Below, in pieces: positions 27,501 to 39,500 of a stretch of DNA of 64,000 nucleotides. The stretch is taken from contig OZ037767.1 in assembly GCA_964035545.1 (NCBI GenBank), positions 6,438,207 through 6,502,206 of the forward strand, given 5' to 3'. Origin of the DNA: Bugula neritina. Lineage: Eukaryota > Bryozoa > Gymnolaemata > Cheilostomatida > Bugulidae. The translations under genes were made by a program, and so were the position numbers. Positions within the stretch are counted from its first letter, which is position 1; each line of letters begins with the position of its first letter. Under the pieces are notes generated by a model that was not told the origin of the DNA, ran no database searches, and saw only the letters and a list, made by a program, of their open reading frames with translations.

Positions 27501-30500
27501 TCATGTATGTGTGCAAAGTAGCTTTATTTATTATGCCTTTGAGAGCCACATAAATGTAGGCTGGAAGCCTCATCTTGCGCTAGGGTCGCCTGTAGGACAG
27601 CCCTGAACTAGAGGCACATTCACATACATAACTACGCTCAAGTTTGCACAGATTGAATGTAATATGTATAACAAAACCCTTTACATTGACATCAGTTAGC
27701 AAAATCTCAAACTCTTCAATGGGATGTACAGCTACCAACTCCACCGTAAGGAAGCCGTTAAACCGTATCTTATAATTATCATCAATTTCAAGCACTTGGT
27801 CAGGGTTACTGGGTGTAAGTAGGTACGCTTTTCCTGTAACTCCTGAAAGAAAATTAAAATCAATTGACCACCAGCTTAGATACTGCTTACCAAATTGCAA
27901 GAATTGTGCACCTTGAATTAGTATTCCAGGTCATAATTTTCTAAAGGAAGCTAGGAGAAATGGTGGAAAATATGAAAAATGTGATATAGGGCATATTACT
28001 TTTAAAGTATCATAAAATAATATTCTATTCCTTCTGCAAAATTATATGAATCCCATTATTATAAATTAAAGCTGACCTTTATAACTAGCTATAAAATAAC
28101 GTTATCAATCATCAATAAAGTAAACAAGATGGTCATTTTATGAAGATGTTATTGAATAAGTGACAAGGCCCTGAATTTAGGAATTTATTTTCAATATAGA
28201 ATTTTATGATGGCTACAAGTATTCAATATATGACCATCATGCCGCGCACTTACATACCTGAAAAGCCCAAACAAAGTGTCGTCCAAGCCTCATTTTCAAT
28301 AAATACCCGAGCTCCAGAAGGTGAATTAGCAATTGGATAGACGTCTAGCCTGAAAGATAAAACATATTGGCATGAGCACTTAAATGTAGAAACATAATTT
28401 AGTATAATAAACAGCAGCTTCAGTAGTTTAGCATTTAGGAGCGGTAGTGGAAAAACAGAGATAGCTTAAGTTGTTTAATTATTTTACGAAATTTTGATTT
28501 TAGGTGCAGGTTGACAGCATCATGAGAACATAACTTATTTTGCTACATTTCTAATCTAGAACACAGGCTTTCTCAATTTCTCCATTACTGCACCTACCTT
28601 TATTTCAGAGTGAAAGAATACTACCTAAGCAAAAATTTTAGAAAACTACATATAACTACGTAAATGATTGAAATAATGCAACTTTATGTTATAAAAAACT
28701 GATTGAAATCCAAGTAAAGGCATGCATCTTTCTTTGCAAATATAAAACCAAACAACTAGTTTGGCATTCTTCAGCAGGTGGTTGCCTGAACATAAGACAG
28801 TAGTGTTGACATCAGCACTGCTATAGTTGACGCACCATTTTATTCAGTTAAAATAAGTTATTAAACCAATTCCAGTTATATTTTCTCAAGTATTTACTGC
28901 CTCAATGCAAGCTTCAGCTTAACTTACCAGTAATTAAAACTTTTGGCTGTAGCGATTTGTGAGATGAACAATAAGTTTAGTGTAAGAGAAGCTGGTTATA
29001 CAATCGAATGTTCTTAGTGGTACATACATAAAGTAGCTACTGAAGCGTGTTTGACATAATAATTGGAAAAAAAACGATTTTACCTTTTGAACCAATATCT
29101 ATTCTCAATATTACAATGCAAAAATATTCAAACTTTTATTTTTTAATTAAAAACTTTTCAAATGAATCATTGGTATGTAGCTTAAGACATTGGTAAATAG
29201 TATATAATATTTTGCAATCACAAAAATATGGAAAAAACAAAAAAACAAGCTCATATATCACACTTGATATAAGTTGGAATGCATAAGAAAGTACTCCTAT
29301 TTATAATTTAGGTGTCAAAAAGTAAAACGCTATAAATATTTTACCTATAAATGAACAGTAATTATGTTATTGATTTATGTATACCTTTCAGAAGAAATTT
29401 CCAATTGAAATATGATATCCTCATCTGTTCTGAAAAAAACGGTCACAAGTGCTGAGGTAAAAATTCTATGAGTGAGAGACATGCATATGGTAGACTCCTT
29501 GCCAGTGTAACTTAAGGGGCCGGCAAAACTCACACTGTGTGGTGGGCCAATATTTGCGTCAGTAAATACCAGACCAGCTCCTACAAAAGAATAACACACC
29601 TATTAAAGCATTACAATATAATGGGTAATTTTACTTAATTTAGTAAGTATTATATATCTTTAATTTTTAGCTATTTTTCACAATTTAGCTGCCAGTGTAT
29701 ATGGGGTTTTTTGCAGTAAACTAATAAAATATTGCTAAATACAAATAAATAATCAAGGGTGTTTTTAATTTTGTGTGGCTTCCTATATTTGTTTCAAATT
29801 ATTTAGTGACTTGGGATTTCCGACCCATATTTCGAATATATCTATTGTGTGGTAAATTTATGTTGTGTGTGTGTGTCCTTTGTTGCCGAGATCGGTACTT
29901 CGGTCCTCCGAAACACCGATATGCCGATTCTCGGCATATCGGAATACCGAAGTACCGAAATGCCGGATTCGGCATTTCGGATTCCCGAAGTACCGATATT
30001 CGGTATTTCGGGCCTCCGATCTCGGCAAACAAAGGAATGTCTTTGTCCTGCATGTATATAAAAGCCAGCGAGTTCCAGTATAGTTCAGTCTACTACTGGA
30101 GCTCGCTGGATAAAGACCATTGATTCACTCGGACTATACTACAATAAAGATTATCTACCTTTTACCTTATTTCTCGCCTTGTTTCTCATACAAGCATGTA
30201 ACAGCACTAGTTTCATTCACAATCCACAAAACTATCACATTGGTGGCAGCGGTGGGATTCTACGAATAGCTAGTTGCTAAGAGAAATAGGATGGCCCCAG
30301 GGGACCCAGCCCCTGAGGCAGCAGCACCACCAGCCCTCACTATTGAGGCGCTGGTCACAGCCCTCCAGGGATTGCGGGGGCAAGGACAGGCAGCACCTGG
30401 TGACAGGTATCGCCTCCAGCCCCCGACTTTCGGAGGAGATGGAGACGTGGAACAGTTCATCAAGGAGTTCGAGGACGTGGCCGCCACCGCTGAATGGCCA

Positions 30501-33500
30501 GTATGGGTGCGCGTCCTCCAACTCCGGGCCTGTCTGACAGGCCGGGCCAGGAACTTCGCACTGGGACCCGACGAAGCCCACATCCTGCGGGCTCTTAGGG
30601 CCCGGTTCGGGTTGACCACGGAAGAGGCGTCAGACCAGCTACAAGTGATGAGGAGAGACCGAAGGACATCTCTGGAAGATCACGCTAACGAGGTAGAGCG
30701 CCTGGCTCAGGCTGCTTTCGGTCACGCCACTGGCGACGATCGGAAGCGCCTCGTTTTTAACGCGTTCTTCCGGAGTGTGAACCACCCGGACCTCCAGCGG
30801 TACTGGCTAGCCGCAAAGGTCAAGAGCCTGGACGAAGCACTAGAGATGGGGAAGGCCTACTTCCAGGTGGAAGAGCCACGGAGGGCGAACTACGCAGCTC
30901 GCCAGGTGGCCGGAGATGCAGAAGAGATACCCCCAACCACACAAGTGGCAGCAGCAGCTACCCCGTCACCTGAGCAGACGCAGCTCAACATGCTGATGAG
31001 CATGATGAAAGGCCTGCAGGCTACAGTGACAGAGTTGCAGCGCAACCAGACGGACAGGCGGGCTCCCCGCTCGCGGGACGACCCTGTCCGCCCCCCTATG
31101 CCCACTTGCTGGGAGTGCGGGATGCCAGGACATGTGAGAAGGCACTGCCCTAAGGGACAGAAGCCTTTAAACACCCGAGGCTCACGGTGAATTCCGCCAC
31201 CCGTGGGCCCCACGCCAATCCGGTCCGGGATAGGACTCGGAAGACAACAGAAGAGACCTCTCCAGAGTCGACCTATATCGAGTGGCACGCAAACCGGAGA
31301 TCTCGGAGACCGAAAGGCCTACCCGATCCTCCTGCCCTGCCACTCGATACCCGGATGGAACTAGAAGAAACCGGATGGCAGGCACCTCGGAGATCTCGGA
31401 GGCCGCAAGGTCTACCCGATCCTCCAGCCTGGCCACTCCGTAACCGGTTCGCGGGGTTGCCCGAGGAGGTTGTGGAAGAGGATTCAGCTTACTCGCAAGA
31501 GTATCCCGAGCTACCCTCCCGACCTCAGAAAACCCCCGTTGTCTCTAAGATGAAGAGGAGGCCCGCTGTGCGGACCCAAGTCGTGTCTCCCCCAGAGACT
31601 GACCGCTCCAGGAGCACCCAGCCGTATGGAAGCAGCTACTTCCTGCCCGGAAAGATTTCGGGTAAAGCTGCCACATTCCTACTGGATACTGGGTGCACTA
31701 CCAACCTGCTGAGTAGGCGTCTCTTTGACACCCTTGGTGCACGAGAGCGGGCGAGCCTCGAGCCGTATGAAGGTGCGCATGGTACGTTGGCGGACGGATC
31801 ATGCATTCCTTTCTACGGCGTCATTTCACTACCTGGACGCGTCCGTGATCAAGCAGTTCACGAGACGTTCATAGTCAGCCAGCTGAAGGAGGACGCCATC
31901 TTGGGAATGCCCTTCCTGGAGAAACACCAGTGCCACATGGATTTCCAGAAGTCAGTGGTGGTGATGGCTGGGAAGGAACTTGTCTGTGTTGACAAGTTTG
32001 GCAGGCCCTTGGTGGGCGGAGTCCAGGTAGTGCGGGACTGCACAGTTCCGGGGAGGTCCCAGGCGACTCTCCGATGCAGAGTCAACTGCAAGGAGATCGC
32101 CGGCCTGGGGATGGTTGAAGGAACGCACGGAGCCATCCGACTAGCAAACAGCCTGAATCGGCTAGATTGTCGGCAAGAGCTCCTCGTGCAGTGCATCAAC
32201 CCCTTCACGGAACCTGTCCAATTATCGGCTGGAGCGCTGGTGGGGAAGTACCACTCCATCCAGGAAGCAGATGTGGGTCCGGCACTGGAGACAGTGGCCG
32301 ACAACCAGGGAAACCCCCCTCACACCAGACGAGAAGCAGTCCCGGAGCATCTGGCTGACCTGTATGGCGGAGCATGCGGAAACTGTACGAGTAGTACTGA
32401 ACGCCAAGTACTGGCTCAACTACTCGCGGAGTACAGTGATGTCTTCAGTCGTGGCGATAGAGACATGGGGCTGACTAAGGTTATCTCTCACGAGATACCC
32501 CTGGCAGCCGACACCACTCCCATCAGGCAGCCTACCCGACGTCTGGGCCCGGAGAAGGAGAAGGAGGTGAGCCGACAGGTACAGGATCTTCTGGACCGGG
32601 ATCTGATTGAGCCTGCCCACGGCGCGTGGAGCTCCCCAGTGGTCCTGGTCAAGAAGAAGGATGGTAGCTGGAGATTCTGCGTGGACTACCGCAGACTCAA
32701 CAACGCTACCATCCAGGACGCCTACCCTCTCCCCCGGATAGATGAGTCTCTAGACGCCCTCGCGGGTAGCAAGTACTTCAGTACTTTGGATCTGCTTAGT
32801 GGGTACTGGCAAGTGCCCCTCAGCCCTGATGCACAGGACAAAGCAGCATTCATTACTCGCGACGGGCTCTGGAAATGGAAAGTACTGCCATTCGGACTGA
32901 CGTCCGCTCCGGCAACATTCCAACGACTCATGGAGCAAGTCCTCAGTGGGTTACACTGGAAGACCCTCCTCATCTATCTGGACGACGTCATTGTCATCTC
33001 CCCAGACTTCTCGACTCATGTCAGCCGTCTGCGGGAGGTCTTTGACCGTCTCCGGGCTGCTGGACTGAAGCTGAAGCCCTCCAAGTGTGCACTCCTGCAG
33101 CCAGAAGTCACGTACCTGGGCCATGTGGTTGGCCGTGATGGGGTCGCTACCGATCCAGAGAAGGTACAAGCTGTGAAGGAGTGGACTGTTCCCCGTGACC
33201 TCCCTGAGTTGCGTGCTTTCCTGGGCCTAGTAGGGTACTACCGGCAGTACATACCTAGGTTCGCAGGAGTGGCTCAACCGTTAAATCGGCTGACCGCGAA
33301 GGGAGTCCGGTGGCAGTGGACACAGGAGGAGCAACAGGCATTCGACCACCTCAAGCAACGGCTAATGGAAGCGCCAATCCTGGCGTATCCTGATCCAGCC
33401 AAGGAGTACATCCTGGACACCGACGCCAGCGACCACAGCGTGGGAGCCGTCTTGTCTCAAGTCCAGGGTGGAAGTGAAGTGGTCGTGGCTTACTATAGCA

Positions 33501-36500
33501 AGACTCTCGCGGCCGCCGAGAAGAACTACTGCACCACTAGGAAGGAACTCCTAGCAGTAGTCAAGGCGGTCAAGCACTTTCGGCCATATCTGTATGGGAA
33601 ATCGTTCCGTCTGCGAACAAACCATGCATCACTGATATGGCTGTGTAAACGTGCAGAGCCCTCGAGCCAGGTGGCTCGTTGGCTAGAGATTCTTGCTGAG
33701 TTCTCCTACCGGATAGAGCACCGTGCAGGCCGGAAGCATGGGAACGCCGACGGCATGAGCCGCCGGCCGGTAGAGGACTGTAAGCAATGCCTACACATTG
33801 AACGGCGGGACGGGGGACCCGCTCGCCTTGACGTGGAAGCAGGACTAGTGGAGGGCACCACCTACCAGTGGGAGCACGGCCATCTTCGGACCGAAACCCA
33901 CCAGGCACTCCACGCCAACCCTACTCTGCACCAGAACGTCAAGGAGCTGTGCCGACTCCAGGAGACGCTACCCGGCGCGGTAGCAGACATCTTCCGGGCC
34001 AAGAAGGAGGGCCGACGGCCTAGCGAGGAACAGCAGCGACAGGGGGACGTTGAGTTCCAACTCCTCTGTCGTCGCTGGGATGCCTTCAAGGTCAGTCCCG
34101 ATGGCCTCCTGATGATAACGTTAGCAGCAGACAACCGCCAGCAGAAGAGGGACCGCGTCGTCTGTCCACGCGCCCTCCGGCGGGAACTGATCTGGGACAC
34201 CCATAAGCAGGCTCATGCTGGAGTCAGTCGGGTCATCAGGTGTCTGCGGCTACGTTGGTATTGGTCCGGAATGACTCGGGACGTACGACTGCGGGTACGG
34301 CAATGCGAGGTCTGCCAAGCTAGCAAGCATGGCCGCCCCACGGAAACCACTGGTCGACGCCGGCTGTACGCTGGTCGACCGTGGCAAGTAGTGGCGGTAG
34401 ACCTCGTCGGGCCTATGCCGTTATCCGCCAGAGGGAACACCTGGATACTGGTGCTCACGGACCACTTTACCCGGTGGGCGGATGCTCTGGCTATTCCAGA
34501 CGCAACCGCCCCCACGGTGGCCCGGACCCTGGACCAACATGTATTCTGTTACCTCGGTTTGCCCGAGCAGATACATACAGACCAGGGTGCCCAGTTCCAG
34601 TCCCAGCTCATGGGAGACCTCTGCCGGATATGTGGGGTGAACCAGAGTCGGACCACCCCATATCACCCGCAAGGGAACGGAGTCGTCGAGAGGAACAACA
34701 GGATGTTGGGTGACGCGCTCCGGAGCCTGCTGCTTGGTCGAGGTCAGGAAGAATGGGACGTGGTGCTGCCGCAGATCATGCGGGCTTACCGCAGCACACC
34801 ACACTCCGCCACGCAGGAGACCCCAAACTTCCTGATGTTAGGCCGAGAGACGCGGGTCCCGGAACACCTGACGTACCATGTTCCTGCCCCCGAGTCACCG
34901 GTACACGAATATGTGGAGGGTCTGATGGACATCATGGGCAAAGCTCATGATGCGCTGCGCACCCAGCAGTGGCAGACCCGCACAGAGGACTCAGAGGAGC
35001 CCCCGTTGTACCAAGTGGGAGACTGGGTCTGGATGGTGAGTTACCGTAGGCGGCGCGGACAGTCGGCTAAGCTTCAGCCCAAGTTCGTCGGCCCCTACTG
35101 CGTAGTAGAGGTGCTGCCCAACCACACATACCGTGTGGAGCGCTCTGGACAGGTCTCTGTCCAGAGCGAGCAGCGCCTCAAACCTTACCATGCCAGCCCA
35201 GACGCGGTGGGTCAGGCTCCACCCCTCTTGGAGCCCCACCGTCAGCCCAACCGACGTGGACGGGCCACCCGGCCCCGTGAGGTGGAGATTATGGTCCCCA
35301 GGGAGGCAGACCAGGAGCAAGCCGCCCTGATAGAGCAGCTGGAGCGACAGCAGAGAGCGGAGCGGGAGCAGGAACAGCAGCAAGCCCTTGGCTCACAACC
35401 CTTCCCGGGGGAGGACACCCCCGTACGGGGTGAAGACGGGGACCCCCCTACCAGGGCAGCCCAGGAGCCACCAACACCACCAGAGTCTGTTCCACTTGAG
35501 AGGAGCCAGCGGCCAAGAAGACCTCCCAGGTACCTGGCAGACTATGCTGTAGGACACCTGGACGGGCCCCCTCCTGAGGAAGACCCCCCCCACACTGACT
35601 GCCACCCCATCTTGGTTGGAAATTCCCTCCATCACCCCGGAGAATTCCACCAAGAAGAAGAAATGGCCGACCGAATTTCGGAAGACACTCGATCACGCGA
35701 GTTGTCTTCTCGAAATCCGGGGGAAATTCCCACGAGCCACGCGACTCGGGCTTCAGCAGGTAAAACTTCTGAAGCACGAGGTTCGGCCATTTCTCATTCT
35801 GACTTCACACAGCTCGCACGGCAGTTGCAACTCAAACTAAATTCTGATTCTAATACTCATTTTGACTTTACCACTGTTCTCCGTACGCTATCAGCAGCTA
35901 TGGGAATTACTCTACCAGATACACAATCAGGTATTTCTTCTAGATTAGATCCTCCAGTTGCGGAGTCTAGTCAAATTACAGTAGACTGGTCTTTACTAGA
36001 CTTACTTGGTTCTGATCTCTTAGAACCGGAGGCCGAGATGGATCTTGGAGATGACTCTGCCATTGATACATTGTTGAATCACGATGTAGGCTCAGTCAAT
36101 TTCTGCGATACACCTCGGCCCTCGGTTTTTAACTTATCTCCATACACACCTGTGCCGAATTTCGGCGATAGTGAGACCGGCTTCTCACAGCCTCTACTAT
36201 CTATTCTAGAGGAGCGAATGGACGTTGAGGAGGCCAGTCGGTCCGACTCCCCTCTCCCACCGGCCCTTGCTTCGGCTTCTACCAGCCAGCAGGCCGCCAC
36301 CTCCTCCACAGAGGTGTGTTCCGCCATGGTTGGCCCTGACCCCAAACCGGTCGAGCTTCAGCTCACGGCCGGGGAGGAGCAGGGCATCCTACACGGCGAC
36401 CACCTGCCAGCAGAAGAAGATACCTCCCCAATACTGGCCCTGCCTCGGGCCCTGGTCGCCCGCCAGTATTGGGTGACTGGACCCACCAACCTGAAAATTG

Positions 36501-39500
36501 GTGATGCTTGCGGTGAGCCGGGCAACCGCATCTGCCATGAGTGTAAGAGGAAATTCTCCTCTGCACGGCGGTTGCGCGTACACGCCCCACAGCACTACAT
36601 CAACGTGTTTTGCCCGTGTGGGGAGTTCTCCTACCAGAGAGACTATGTGTTGAGACATCAACGCATAGCTCACTGCCACACGGGCTACACGTTTGCTGTA
36701 GACCAGGCCTCCTTTCCCGAATTTCGGGACCTGGTGCTGCCACACGTGGCGGATCCCCACAAACGGGCTGCTCTCGCCCTGGGATTCCCCGCGTGTAGGC
36801 CTGTTCGGGAAGAAGAAGGGGAGCCCGCCGCGACACCCCAACCGGCAGCCACCCAGCCACTTCGGGTCATGCTGGCACGGGTCGGACCAGGTGCCAGGGC
36901 CGATTCATCGGACCTGGGCCCCCGACCCTCGGCGGCGGGCGAGAAGCAGACGCACCGCCAGCGACGTCCTGCCCGTGGTACTACCGACCGCCCTAGGCAC
37001 CAGACGTCAGCTCAGTTGGCAGAGGAGGTCCACCAGTTACGCCGGCAGCTCCGCAGATATGAAGAGGAGCTGGGGCAACTCCGGAGACGAGTTAGCCGCC
37101 TGGAGCGGGGTCGATCTGGCGACCGCCGCTGAGACTATTTGTATAGTTTTTTGTTTTTTTTTCTTTTTTTTCTTTTCTACTCTTATTCTTTGTTTGTTTA
37201 TTATATGTGTGTAAGTTCTTCATGTAATGCATGTACCTATTCATGCTCTGTTTTTCTTGTGTGTGCACAAATCTTCCCTGTTGTGTGTTTGTGTTGTGTA
37301 CGCCTCTTTATCGGAAAGCATGCTTTCCGATGGGGGGTGTGTGTGGTAAATTTATGTTGTGTGTGTGTGTCCTTTGTTGCCGAGATCGGTACTTCGGTCC
37401 TCCGAAACACCGATATGCCGATTCTCGGCATATCGGAATACCGAAGTACCGAAATGCCGGATTCGGCATTTCGGATTCCCGAAGTACCGATATTCGGTAT
37501 TTCGGGCCTCCGATCTCGGCAAACAAAGGAATGTCTTTGTCCTGCATGTATATAAAAGCCAGCGAGTTCCAGTATAGTTCAGTCTACTACTGGAGCTCGC
37601 TGGATAAAGACCATTGATTCACTCGGACTATACTACAATAAAGATTATCTACCTTTTACCTTATTTCTCGCCTTGTTTCTCATACAAGCATGTAACAGCA
37701 CTAGTTTCATTCACAATCCACAAAACTATCACAATATCTATTTAGCTCATATGACAATGATGTTGAGTTTTAATGCCGCATGATCCCTTCCCAGTACATA
37801 AACCTGCCTCATACAGTAAATTTTTATAAATTTTAAGTAAACTTTAAGTTTTGGTGCTAACTTGCTGATGCGTACAAAATAAAATAAAATGATCCATTTA
37901 GAAATCATTGCAAAATATACAAGTAGTTTACACCTCTGTAACATTGTGAATAATAAACCACTGCTCTCCATGCCATTTATACTAGACGCAAGAGGGGATA
38001 ACTAGCACAGTATATACAACTCGGAGTCAAGAACATGAAGAAACACTTATGTACCATTACACTTGGAGGTGGAGATAACTTCAGCAGAGCCAAGGACTGC
38101 AACTCTATCACTGTAGGTTAAAGAGGAGACAACTGACGTGCATAGAGTACCGGAGTCTATTGTCTGGATACAGTTGCTATATAATCCCAGATCAAAGAGA
38201 TAATAGCCTGTTGAGTTACTCAATTTCTCTGCTACAATCTAAATCAAAATTGTTTTGATAAAATTGAGCATCCACATATAAAAACATATTACACATTATA
38301 TTTAGAAAATAGCAAAGTTAATTAAATTTATGCTTGACAATTTTTGATAGTATTAACAAACTTAAAACGATATACTTGCTAAATTGGAAACTCTATAGCT
38401 CCATGTTCTTATAAAAAATAATTAGCTGCCTGAACTAACTAGGATATTGACAAAGTCAGCTATAATAACTGTTATAATGTAGAGTATAGCAGTTATTATG
38501 ATGTATATTACAATAACTAAGCTTATAATTTGCATAGCAATTATGATTATTATTGACATTATAATAATAATTATTGACATTAATACAATTATTATACCAC
38601 GTAATTGCAATGTTTACTATAAAACACTTTGATTTTAAAAATAAAATCAACAGACAATAAGCTAAATTATTTGAATGATAAATCATTAAAAATGATGAAT
38701 TCAAATTCCACCATCGATTGGCCATAAATTCAACAGAAAACCAGAAAACAGTATGGTTAGTATTTTGCAACTTATATAAATTGATTCAACATTAACCAGT
38801 TTTTATCATATACCATTACAGAATTGAACGACTGTAAGGAGCATAAGAGACTTATTAATACAGGAATTATAAAAGTTTTGTAAGGCTAGTGGCTAAAGCG
38901 CTGGCTAGGTAAACACAAGGTCAGAGATTTAAAAAAAAGCAAAGGCTTTTGGCAATGCAAAGAAGAGCATTCAGCCATAATTGTGCCTTTTGTCACAATA
39001 GAAAACAAGTCCTTTGCCCCCTTCCAAACACCCTTTCCACCTTAAGTTCTCGCTCATTATTTTATTGAAGAAAGTTCTAGATATTAGCAAAATATTTTGC
39101 AATAAACCATACAGCATTTTTATCCTATCTATTTAGAAGTTTATAAAAAGCAGTCATTTTTCAATAAAAGCTGTTAAAATAGGGAGTTGGAATTTTAAAG
39201 GTGGTAATTGAGCAGCTACTTAGGCTGCAAATAACAATAAAAGCTGCTTGTTGGATAAAATCCTTTGCAACACAAATACCAGAGCAACTAAAAGCCAAAA
39301 CAAATAAGTGGAGTATATAAAAAGTATACTTGAACAAGAAAGCTCACATCCTGCAAAGTATTAAATGTCTAGAATTTGAATTTATTGCTGAATTATTTTC
39401 AATAGCTGATCAATTGTTCTATAAATTATAAAAAGAAATCTGAGAAGTGAGGAAATTTGCATAGGTAAAATCCATATCTGCTAGCAGTGACAAATAAAAT

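Larger units (their letters stand above)
29846..30239 (+). repeat. Element A 5' LTR
   Basis: Begins TGTGTGGTAAATTTATG and ends AACTATCACA. The U3 carries a cluster of TTCGG/CCGAA palindromes (29877-30034), then TATATAAAA at 30055-30063 and an initiator-like TTCAGTC with its A at about 30087. R/U5 holds AATAAA at about 30143. It reads the same as the 3' LTR by eye. Confidence 0.9.
29846..37733 (+). mobile_element. LTR retrotransposon A (Ty3/gypsy), apparently intact, 7.9 kb
   Basis: Two 394-bp LTRs (TG...CA) enclose a tRNA-Leu primer site, gag, pol in the order PR-RT-RNaseH-IN, and a polypurine tract. Direct repeats ATATCTAT flank it (29838-29845 and 37734-37741). Order and motifs place it in Ty3/gypsy, with a GPY/F-type integrase tail and no chromodomain seen. 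The coding region is GC-rich, unlike its AT-rich host surroundings. It lies antisense in intron 5 of the secreted gene. Confidence 0.92.

Noticed and set aside
29865-30083. ORFs inside the LTR palindrome block
   Set aside because: They arise from the palindromic TTCGG/CCGAA words, are identical in both LTRs and have no coding features.
30260-30619. Antisense ORFs across the gag and pol regions of both LTR elements
   Set aside because: GC-rich coding DNA gives long shadow frames; none has a domain or differs from what the sense ORF forces.
37140-37200. T-rich tract after pol as a transcription terminator
   Set aside because: Polymerase II elements do not terminate at T runs; the poly(A) signal in the LTR serves that role.
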